The notes under the pieces: model-generated
The model's database searches: none
Seen by the model: only the letters and a program-made list of their open reading frames with translations
What the model was told of the DNA's origin: nothing
Shown: positions 53,566 to 64,000 of the stretch, piece by piece
How the letters are laid out: each line of letters begins with the position of its first letter
Position numbering within the stretch: position 1 is the stretch's first letter
Made by a program: the position numbers and the translations under genes
NCBI GenBank assembly: GCA_905250025.1
Contig: CAJNOJ010000326.1
Location: forward strand, 36,178 to 100,177
DNA: 64,000 nt
Direction: 5' to 3'
Source: Adineta ricciae
Lineage: Eukaryota; Rotifera; Eurotatoria; Adinetida; Adinetidae

Positions 53566-56500
53566 TCAACATTTATTTGTGCTTAAAATAATATCGATAG
53601 TTTGATTAGATGGATTATACATTATTATATCTTTATAATTGTCACTGTTTAAATCGTTCACAGCAAAAGGATGACTTTCAATGGGATTTTCTCCGGTAAA
53701 AATGGTCATGTTTTTAAAAAATTTATATCCATTTCCAAAAAGTGCAACTGTACCATTCGTTATAGGATTTTGTCCAATGATATCTTGATAACCATCTCCA
53801 TCAAAATCAACTATACGAATAGGATGGGCCATAATCAAACCAGTATCGATAATATATTCCACCGTTAGATCTAGTTGTTGATAGTCGATATTACTTATTA
53901 ATTTAATCATAGGTCTACATTCATAAAAAATAATAAAATCCGATAGAGCATCGTTATCGAAATCATTTACAATCACTGAATGAATAGGTAAAAAAGAGTA
54001 TTGGGTAGGAAACATCTTTACGTTAAATAATCCTTGACCATTTCCAAAAAGTACGAAGACGCGTATCTGGTTCATGAAGATACCAGTAGTGATTATATCG
54101 AGATGACTGTCATTGTTGACATCAGTGATAGCAAACGAACTCGCAAAAATTTTGGACCCAAGATCCGGTATATGAATCTCATTTTGTGTAGGGAAAGATC
54201 CGTTACCAGATCCCATCATTATAATTACCGTATCAAAAGAATTTAAACACGCAAGGTCTAAAATATTATCATGATTGAAATCACCCATATCTAACTTCAC
54301 TATTTCAATATGAAAATCTGTAAGAATAGTACTGATCGGTGAACTGTATTCATAATTACCATTTCCCAAATAAGCATCGATAAAGTTATTCCCGCTGTTT
54401 ATCACAAAATCAAGACATTTATCATTGTTAAAATCGCCAATAAGTAGAAAACGTATGGTTGTATTCAGAGATATTTTTTTATTTTCAATTGTTGCATTAC
54501 TAAATCCAAATAAAATAGATATTTCATTTGATTGAGAAGATGAAATAATGATATCATTGTGCAAATCATCATTCATATCAGCAACATGTATATGAGTATC
54601 AGATGGTGAGATAATCCAATTGCAAATTGATCTTGATTGGAATATTATCGAACAATCTATAGAAAAAAATTTCATAATAGATTTAAGTCATTTTCACTAA
54701 TCATTATGAGAAATTTTCACTTACTATTATTGATAGTAGAATTTGTCATATTTGTTGGTTTTGCTAAAAACAAAAACGGAAACTACTGGTTATTTCATAC
54801 CTAGAAAGATCAAATCCGTACTAGTGGTTTCTTTTGTAAATTGATATCGAGCAAAAAGGATCGAAAATATCGTTAGAGTTAATATTACTATTACTACTGC
54901 CAGCATCCATTTTAAAAGAATCTTGCACGAAAACTGCGCCGTCGATTGAATTGTTCTATTATAGTAATAAGTGGAAAGAAACCATTATGAATCGAATGAG
55001 AACAAAAATAATTTACTCAAACCTTGCAATCATTGAATTCGACGTGGATTTGCATAAAATATTCCTATTATTTAATTCATTGGATGCTATCTGAATAGTA
55101 GTGTTAGATTGAACAATAATTCTTTGTTTCTTTCGATACCGATAGACTTGAAGTATAATTTTAACTAATTTAGGAGTGAGCCATCGAAGAACAATCGTCA
55201 GACCACCTTGAAAACCAATCAAAAGTGTTAATGTGTAGAATGAATTAAGCTTTTGTATATAAGTATATGAGCAAAATTCAATTTTGCAGTGCTGAAAATA
55301 AGATAAATAATCTGTTGTTGTATTCAAATCTTCAACGAACAATTCATTAATAAGTTCATTTACAGTTGCGTTGGTAGAAAACCGTTTCATATTTGTAGTA
55401 GACAGAGGAGCAAATGAGTCGTTTGACATCTGATTGCTAGCGTATTTTTGAATTAATTTGATACATGATGAGTTAAAGAAACATTCAAGTGTAGAAGAAA
55501 GTAACGACTCACTTGGTGTACACCCCATTTTCAAACCTACGATTAAAGTAGCTTCCGTCGAATTTGTTTGCAGAAATTTTGCTTGGGTCGTGCAATTGTG
55601 ATGCATTGCACAAGAACATTCATTATCATAAATTACACTTATAATTTTTATAAAAAAGTCGGCACTTTCTTCCCGAGTACCAACATATTGAAAATTAGTT
55701 CCATATGTAGAAATAATTCCATTTCCATGGTTGATATATCGAATTAAATGAAGTATTTGAGCAATTTTATTCTTAGGTTTGGATTTCATTTGGTAAATAT
55801 TCGAATGAATGCGTGATTGAAATTCGCTTTCGGACAAAAGTTCAGTAGTAACAAGGAATGAGCTAAGAAATTGATCAATTGATGTTTTTACTGATTCGAT
55901 AGAAAGTTCACACAATCCTTGAAGAAATTGTAAATGTGCCGATAGAAAACGACGATAATCTTTTATATCATAAATAGATAAATTAGAAAAAATATCTCTC
56001 GTGAGATCATCTCGCCATTTCTCCGAAATAAATTGACTCTTACAAATCTATTCAAAAATCACAAATACTTTTTCATAATATATTGATCTTTTTACCTGAT
56101 GGAATATTGGTACAATGGTAACATACTGTTTATATGTTGAACTAATTGATAAACAAGAACACCGTAATTTATCATCATACTTATGTTTTAGATGATTATA
56201 TGAATCGAATGTTGGCTCGTTGAATGCTTTTGTTAGCGTATCTGGTTCAGTGATTGTATATAAAGCAACGCCGATAAGTGCACTGACAAGTAAAATAAAG
56301 TAGATACGAGTGGCCCATTGACCAATACTTTTCGCAGTTGTTCGATCAGTATCCGTTCCAAAATCTCGCTTATGAAATATATTCAGATTGATTAATACAT
56401 TGTTTAGATGTTTGAAGAATGTTTTCATGATATTAATAACTTTATCGAAGAATTTCACAGGAACTATATCAAAGAACAGTATGAAGGAAGAGATTAGAAA

Positions 56501-59500
56501 TTTAATAAATTTACCTTGGGTTACTTGAAGATGTGCTGTTGATTGTCTTGTAAATATAAATACTTTTAATGAAAGTACAAATTTAACCAGGTATGGCGTA
56601 AGAAGTTGCGATGCAAGAGTAATTCCGCTGATCATAGATACTATTGTAGTTAAAATTTGGATAAGAGTTGCACGAATTTCAATAGAACAAGTACAAAACT
56701 TTGGAGCACATGACTTATAATAGCTCGCGTATGATATAGATGAATTCCATTTTTCGATCATTACATTTTCAACTATTACTTCGATTGAACTATTTGGTGG
56801 AAACTTGCTTGATTTTTCGTCATAAACTAATGGGCGAGCGTCATTCCATGGATTTTCTATTATCAATCCCGTGTGGAAACTTTTAAGTAGTTTTCTTAGA
56901 ATTGTAGAACAATTGAAATGTAGATGAAGACATTCAACTGTTGATAAGAAAAGTGAATCAATAGAAAAGCAACCTTCGACATTGTTTAATAATGCATAAT
57001 CGTATGCAGGTATACCAGATAATACCTGTTGCTCGTTTTGTTGGAGAACAAGTGAACGCCGGCAGTATTTGTTAGTTGCACAAATGCATTTGCGAGAACT
57101 TGTATTTGTGCTAGGAAACGCATTTAAACCAAAATCAACCTGAAAAAGCAAATAAGCTTCTTTTGTTCTCTTAAGTAATAAATATAGAAATAAAAATCAG
57201 TAAAAATTATAAAAAGACATTCTTTCGTTTTATTTTATGACGTACCTTCAACAATAATTGATTATCTTCTTCGGATATGACTTCATTTCCAATCAAGTTT
57301 AATAAGCTTTTGTCTTGGATTGGTGCTGATTGAGAATTAAAAGGTTGATCAACTTGAATGACTAGGCGAACTGTTTTAATAAGTTCAGCAAATTCAACTG
57401 TTATTGAACGAAAGAATTCAATCAATATTGCATTGAATTGTTTATTAAAGTCATCTTTGACAATAACATTCAAACTAATTAAGTCGTTCATAAGAAAACC
57501 CTCGATAGCATTATTGACCGTTTTATTAGCTAGTATACATAAGTCCGATAAAAACTGAAATTGTGACTTTGCAGGGTTTAGCCAGTCTTTGTTCTCATTG
57601 GTAGAAACAAGCAAGCTGTTCAAAATGGAACGCCAACGTTCGGTAACAAAATCACTCGAACATATACGATGTAAAATTACAGATAATGTGATAAATTTGT
57701 CATAAGATGTCGTTATCGACGAACATGGACATTTCAGTTTGTTCATACATGATAATTGATGATAACTATAATCATCCCATGCTGGATCTGATATAATCTT
57801 TGTCACTGTTTGACTTTTCAGTGAAGTAGATAAAATAATAATAATAAACGCACCTAGTAGTGGAAAAATCAAACATGGCAAAGATTACATAATTATTTTC
57901 TATAGAGTAAAGATAAACATACTTGAAAATAAGATTAAGTGAACACGTGTAATAATCTTTTCTTGTGCGATATTTTCTTCTGTTCGATCAGCATTAGTCG
58001 CAAATAAATTTATTTGTTTCAGCCAGTCAACAAAATATCGTGGACATGTTCGCAAATGTACTAAAAAGTCAATACTATTTTCAATTTCTTCAGAAAAAGA
58101 TAATAAATACTTCGATTATTATGATTGTTAGTTGATCGATTTTTAACTTTCATTACAATCTCAATTATACTTGGTGTTAATAATCGATAAATAAGGATGA
58201 GACCACCATAAAGGCTGATTATAAGAGTCAGTGCACCAAAAAATTTTGTCTGTTGTGTTGCACTGTATGTACAATACGCTGGTGCACATGTTTCAAAATA
58301 AATTGAATAATTTGCATTCGTTAGCCATTCATTAATAAAAATTTGGCGTAAATAATCATACACAGTATTATTTTGTTCTTGTACAGGGAGAATATAGTTT
58401 GTTACGTTCCAATGTATCTTTAATAAGAAAAGGTTTAATATAAACAAAAAACAATATTGAAGACAAGTCGTATACATACTTCTTCAGGTGTCGGAAAATA
58501 AGTGTTCAATACGTTTAAACAATCATCATCAGAAAAACAACTGAGTTTGTTAGCAAGAAACGCGTCGAATACAATACATCCTTGAAAAAATCCCTTGATT
58601 GGGTGCTGTTTTAAAGAAAATGAAAATTTCAAGTAGGTATAAAATCTCCAAAATGTCAGATTCTCCTCTTATCGTACGCATCTATTCTCAATTTCGAACC
58701 CTTAATATCAAAATCTTACATATACTCTCATCTCCAAGACAATATTTAAGACAGCGACTGATTGCATAGCGGACATACAAAGAAACGATCATTTTCTGTG
58801 TATATTGATATACGTTACATAAATGATGAATACTCACCGCATGCCCAGTCAGTGCCGTTAGTATTGATTCGAACAACGGATGTTTATTCATTCCATAACA
58901 TGTAGAATCGCCCGTCGGAGCTATCTCCAGAAGTAAATTCCAAAGTGCGGTAAAAACATACTTTTGTTCCGGTGAATCTGTAGTATGAGAAGAATCAACA
59001 TGCGCATTAGTCTCCGACATTAACATAAAGCGATTCGTACGGGTTGTAGTTCTAAGATAGTCTATATATGAAATAATTCGCGTAGCTGTGCTATGCTTGG
59101 AGTATTCAACGATAGATTTTATTTGAGTGTGCAATTGTTTCTCGGACAAAAGTTCGACACTAACAAGTTCTCGATTGCGTAAATCAATTTGATGTTGCTC
59201 CTTTATATTATTACAGAAGGTACATAGATTCGCCAGAAGTTTGAACTAAATAGAAAGTAGTCATTTTTGAACATGATATATCGAATAGAGTATCGTTTAT
59301 GTAAACCTTTCAACTCTAATAGACGAGTTTTCAATGCGATTTCCCCACAAAATTTGCATCCTTTAATTCTAATAACGCGATACAACATTTTACCTGTTTA
59401 TTATTGTTTTTTATACTCAAAGAAAAATTGCTGAAGATAGAATATTGACTTACTTGAGCATAAGCTGTCCTCTGGAAACTCAGATAATGATATTGTTTAG

Positions 59501-60005
59501 TATTATTAATATAAAATGCTCGAATCCATTGATCAGTGACAAAAATACTTGAGCAAATAGGATGTAATGTAATGACAGTGGTAACGAATGTTTTATAGGG
59601 TATGTTAGCTTTTGTACATGGACATGTCAGAGTTGAAGAATGCTTCAATCGAAGTTGTTCAACGGCATTTGGAGTGAGATGAAGAACAGCAATTTTTTGT
59701 GGATGCGGCTGTAATAAAGCGATGTAAAAGATGATGTAGAGCGAAGCTAAAAGATAAATAATCAATAGGATGTCCGACTTTTTCTCGATCGTTGAAGCAT
59801 ATTTTAAAGAGAAAAATTTTCGGTGTCACTTACTGAGCACAAGTAAAACATATAACCAAGTTGAATACTTTTGATGTTGAAGAATAGTTGTTGATTGTTC
59901 TAATTGATTGTTGTCGTTATCGTTACCGATATCCGCTTCAGTCGCGAAAAGATTGTAAGCATGGATTTGCTTGTAGAGATAATTAAAGAAATATTTCAAA
60001 CACAT
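53566..60005 (-). CDS. polytopic membrane protein: three TM-ectodomain-TM modules plus FG-GAP repeats
   Basis: Eleven predicted exons: 60005-59834, 59746-59454, 59245-58838, 58605-58480, 58417-58148, 58109-57923, 57853-57246, 57139-56096, 56047-55023, 54955-54801, 54656-53566. They join in frame to 1792 residues. The N-terminus is cytoplasmic. Main TM segments lie near 48-69, 391-413, 476-496, 845-868, 966-983, 1306-1326 and 1393-1413. Each of three loops (about 320, 350 and 320 residues) starts with CxCxxxxxxY and ends YxxYFxxCxxxFC before a TM. The C-terminal ectodomain (about 1440-1792) has seven FG-GAP/VCBS repeats with DxNxDxxxD calcium loops (MNDDLHNDI, FNNDKCLDF, FNHDNILDL, VNNDSHLDI, FDNDALSDF, FDGDGYQDI, LNSDNYKDI). 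This suggests a seven-bladed beta-propeller. Role unknown; adhesion or ligand binding is an inference. The start is the least certain part. Confidence 0.78.
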
Positions 60006-60867
60006 CTCGACAAATAAATAAAAAATTCAACAAGTAAATTAGTATTTAACGAAATTTTTTCATCTGAAAATAAGTGATAGTTTGTATTCTGCAGATACGA
60101 AAAGAATTAAATGAAAATCATCAAAAAATCTTTTGTTATGATCCTACAATGTTCTAAATGGTATTATCATACCCAGTCCGAAATTGAGTGAAGATTGCAT
60201 AGTGGAGAGAAAATACACTTTTTCTTTCAAAGACCTTATTTTGTGGCAGGGCAATGTTTCCAGAGATTAAAACGAATTCCCAGTACCAATTATTCCAATA
60301 ACGTTTCAAACTTGGTCGGAAGTAATCGAATTCTGTCTGATATATATCGATTCAGTGTGATTTCGAGTCTAGCATCATTATGTACCATCATACTTTCACC
60401 CTTATTTTTCTCATCTGTTTTAAAATTACAGATTCAATATTTGAACGAGGGAGAGAAAGTTAATGCATTTGATAAAAGCTATTTGTGCATACGCTCTAGA
60501 AAACACACTACTTCTCGGTAACTGCCGAGTCTAGTTTCGAATATAAGTAGGCTTTTCGAAACGAAAGCTGTCCATGTGAACATTTTTAGTAAAGATGCAT
60601 TTTATTTAAATTTAAAAATTAGGCAAAATATCTATCAATTCATCTTAGAGTCGAACGGAGTCGCTATTCTCATTATATCCTGATAGTCTTAGTTTACTCT
60701 AGCCTATGAATTGAATTTTTAATTTGCGTGATCAAAAGTCGCGAACTTATATCACTGAGCTATACTTACTCGAAATATATTCTTATTCAAAACAATATGT
60801 ATTTAACTGTGTACTTTCAAACTTTGAAGTACGAACGTACTTATAGCTATTTCTCTCTATGGATTAA
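60006..60867. other. 5' flank of the FG-GAP gene, no other gene supported
   Basis: Should hold the promoter. A plus-strand frame at 60195-60521 has no family resemblance. Sequence ends at the N at 60868. Confidence 0.45.
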
Positions 60868-60868
60868 N
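60868..60868. other. assembly gap base N
   Basis: Just after it the sequence is a second copy of the 3' region of the FG-GAP gene, matching from about 53484 on. Confidence 0.8.
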
Positions 60869-60951
60869 ATAGAAACAAAATCATTATATAGCTTGAGAAT
60901 TTTTCTTTGAAAGAATGTATTTAATAAATATTTGTAAGAGTAATTAAAGTT

Positions 60952-63900
60952 TCAACATTGATTTGTGCTTAAAATAATATCGATAGTTTGATTAGATGGA
61001 TTATACATTATTATATCTTTATAATTATCGCTGTTTAAATCGTTCACAACAAAAGGATGACTTTCAATGGGATTTTCTCCAGTAAAAATGGTCATGTTTT
61101 TAAAAAATTTATATCCATTTCCAAAAAGCACAACTATACCATTCGTTATAGGATTTTGTCCAATGATATCTTGATAACCATCTCCATCAAAATCAACTAT
61201 ACGAATAGGATGGGCTATAATCAAACCAGTATCGATAATATATTCCAACGTTAGATCTAGTTGTTGATAGTCGATATTACTTATTAATTTAATTATAGGT
61301 CTAAATTGATAAAAAATAATAAAATCCGATAGAGCATCGTTATCGAAATCATTTACAATCACTGAATGAATAGGTAAAAAAGAAGATTGGGTAGGAAACA
61401 TCTTTACGTTAAATAATCCTTGACCATTTCCAAAAAGTATGAAGACGCCTATCTGGTTCATGAAGATACCAGCAGTGATTATATCGAGGTGACTGTCATT
61501 GTTGACATCAGTGATAGCAAACGAGCCCGCAAACATTTTGAACAAAAGATCCGGTATATGAATCTCATTTTGTGTAGGGAAAGATCCGTTACCAGATCCG
61601 ATCATTATAATTACCGTATCAAAAGAATTTAAACACGCAAGGTCTAAAATATTATCATGATTGAAATCACCCATATCTAACTTCAGTATTTCAATATGAA
61701 AATCGGTAAGAATAGTACTGATCGGTGAACTGTATTCATAATTACCATTTCCCAAATAAGCATCGATAAAGTTATTCCCGCTGTTTATCATAAAATCAAG
61801 ACACTTATCATTGTTAAAATCGCCAATAAGTAGAAAACGTACGGTTGTATTCAGAGATATTTTTTTATTTTCAATTGTTGCATTACTAAATCCAAATAAA
61901 ATAGATATTTCATTTGATTGAGAAGATGAAATAATGATATCATTGTGCAAATCATCGTTCATATCAGCAACATGTATCTGAGTGTCAATTGGTGAGATAA
62001 TCCAGTTGCAAATTGATCTTGATTGGAATATTATCGAACAATCTATAGAAAAAGAATTTTATAATAGATTTAAGTCATTTTCACTAATCATTATGAGAGG
62101 TTTTTACTTACTATTATTGATAGTAGAATTTGTCATATTTGTTGGTATTGCTAAAAACAAAAACGGAAACTACTGGTTATTTCATACCTAGAAAGATTAA
62201 ACCCGTACTAGTGGTTTCTTTTGTAAATTGATATCGAGCAAAAAGGATAGAAAATATCGTTAGAGTTAATATTACTATTACTACGGCCAGCATCCATTTT
62301 AAAAGAATCTTGCACGAAAACTGCTCCGTCGATTGAATTGTTCTATAATAATAATAAGTGGAAAGAAATCATTATGAAAAGAATGAGAACAAAAATAATT
62401 TACTCAAACCTTGCAATCATTGAATTCGACGTGGATTTGCATAAAATATTCCTATTATTCAATTCGTTNATATTGATCTTTTTACCTGATGGAATATTGG
62501 TACAATGGTAACATACTGTTTATATGTTGAACTAATTGATAAACAAGAACACCGTAATTTATCATCATACTTATGTTTTAGATGATTATATGAATCGAAT
62601 GTTGGTTCATTGAATGCATTTGTTAGCGTATCCGGTTCAGTGATCGTATATAAAGCAATGCCGCTAAGTGCACTGACAAGTAAAATAAAGTAGATACGAG
62701 TGGCCCATTGACCAATACATTTAGCAGTTGTTCGATCAGTATCTGTTCCAAAATCTCGCTTATGAAATATATTCAGATTGATTAATACATTGTTTAGATG
62801 TTTGAAGAATGTTTTCATGATATTAATAACTTTGTCGAAGAATTTCACAGGAACTATATCAAAGAACAGTATGAAGGAAGAGATTAGAAATTTAAGAAAT
62901 TTACCTTGGGTTACTTGAAGACGTGTTGTTGATTGTCTTGTAAATTTAAATGCTTTTAATGAAAGCAAAAATTTAACCAGGTATGGCGTAAGAAGGTGCG
63001 ATGCAATAGTAATTCCGCTGATCATAGATACTATTGTAGTTAAAATTTGGATAAGAGTTGCACGAACTTCAATAGAACAAGTACAAAACTTTGGAGCACA
63101 TGACTTATAATAGCTCGTGTATGATATAGATGAATTCCATTTTTCGATCATTACATTTTCAACTATTAATTCGATTGAACTATTTGGTGGAAATTTGCTT
63201 GATTTTTCGTCATAAACTAATGGGCGAGCGTCATTCCATGGACGTTCTATCAATCCAGTGTAGAAAGTTTTAAGTAGTTTTCTTAGAATTGTAGAACAAT
63301 TGAAATGTAGATGAAGACATTCAACTGTTGATAGGAAAAGTGAATCAATAGAAAAGCAACCTTCGACATTGTTTAATAATGCATAATCGTATGCAGGTAT
63401 ATCAGATAATACCTGTTGCTCGTTTTGATGGAGAACAAGTGAACGTCGACAGTATTTGTTAGTTGCACAAATGCATTTGCGAGAACTTGTATTTGTGCTA
63501 GGAAACGCGTTTAAACCAAAATCAACCTGAAAAAGCAAATAAGCTTCTATTGTTCTCTTAAGTAATAAATATAGAAATAAAAATCAGTAAAAATTATAAA
63601 AGACATTCTTTCGTTTTATTTTATGACGTACCTTCAACAATAATTGATTATCTTCTTCGGATATGACTTCATTTCCAATCAAGTTTAATAAGCTTTTGCC
63701 TTGGATTGGTGTTGATTGAGAATTAAAAGGTTGATCAACTTGAATGACTAGGCGAACTGTTTTAATAAGTTCAGCAAATTCAACTGTTATTGAACGAAAG
63801 AATTCAATCAATATTGCATTGAATTGTTTATTAAAGTCATCTTTGACAATAACATTCAAGCTAATTAAGTCGTTCATGAGAAAACCCTCGATAGCATTAT

Positions 63901-64000
63901 TGGCCGTTTTATTAGCTAGTGTGCATAAGTCCGATAAAAACTGAAATTGTGACTTTGCAAGGTTTAACCAGTCTTTGTTCTCATCGATCTGAACAACTGC
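60952..64000 (-). CDS. second, partial copy of the FG-GAP membrane protein gene
   Basis: Exons matching the first copy: 62042-60952 (FG-GAP, 1091 bp, same length), 62342-62188 (last TM, same length), 62468-62410 (end of exon 9 only), 63526-62486 (exon 8, one codon shorter: TGLIERPWND for TGLIIENPWND) and 64000-63632 (part of exon 7). Splice sites and frames are kept. Differences are few percent. The N at 62469 stands where about 990 bp (most of exon 9, equivalent to 55086-56079) is missing. The match to copy 1 breaks again at about 63987. It is probably the other homologue's gene in pieces rather than a true truncated paralogue. Confidence 0.75.

Noticed and set aside
53671-54246. Plus-strand frames opposite the FG-GAP exon (also 61057-61254 and 61420-61632)
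   Set aside because: They mirror the repeated DxNxDxxxD coding on the minus strand and recur in both gene copies for that reason only.
60195-60521. 108-codon plus-strand frame upstream of the FG-GAP gene
   Set aside because: No family resemblance; lies in the expected promoter region of a minus-strand gene.

Overview
The window looks like nuclear DNA from a bdelloid rotifer. The evidence is indirect and no marker gene was identified. It has an A/T-rich animal-type genome with short GT-AG introns of roughly 40-150 bp. It carries several divergent rhodopsin-like 7TM receptors, intron-bearing Penelope-like elements of the Athena type (reverse transcriptase, no GIY-YIG), Helitron, mariner/Tc1 and hAT relics, and FG-GAP repeat membrane proteins. 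Near-identical duplicated blocks fit the paired-homologue genomes known from bdelloids.

Layout. 0-7 kb holds the 3' part of an unknown gene, a 7TM receptor, a six-exon GH29 alpha-L-fucosidase (minus), an apparently complete hammerhead ribozyme and a PrsW-like intramembrane protease. 7-17 kb is sparse: a tRNA-derived relic, a two-exon 7TM receptor, a frameshifted PI-PLC X-domain relative and a small three-exon Cys/Gly-rich membrane protein. 17-41 kb is a duplicated region. Block 1 (17.0-24.9 kb) and block 2 (25.2-32.5 kb) each carry a 7TM receptor (partial in block 2) and two head-to-head Athena-like copies, with a deleted mariner added in block 2. Blocks 3 (32.5-35.2 kb) and 4 (37.4-40.9 kb) each carry one near-identical 7TM receptor and a decayed hammerhead. 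A Helitron helicase relic lies at 35.5-36.4 kb. 41-53 kb holds a putative secreted/membrane protein, a receptor pseudogene, a Tc1-like element with 145-bp inverted ends, a second hammerhead, a CUB+LDLa secreted protein, a 758-bp fold-back element and a second Helitron relic. 53.6-60.0 kb is one 11-exon gene whose exons join in frame into a predicted 1792-residue protein: three tandem TM-ectodomain-TM modules, a seventh TM segment and a seven-repeat FG-GAP domain. 60.9-64 kb repeats the 3' part of that gene.

Five single N bases (25191, 36667, 49848, 60868, 62469) look like assembly joins. The two ends of one hAT-like element, with the same 8-bp target duplication, lie at 24.9 and 37.35 kb. The piece between the two Ns carries the matching empty site. 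So 25192-36666 is probably the other homologue placed inside the gap rather than a true tandem duplication.

The most interesting signals are the hammerhead ribozymes, each good copy followed closely by short TGAGGG/CCCTCA telomere-like tracts, and the multi-module FG-GAP membrane protein.
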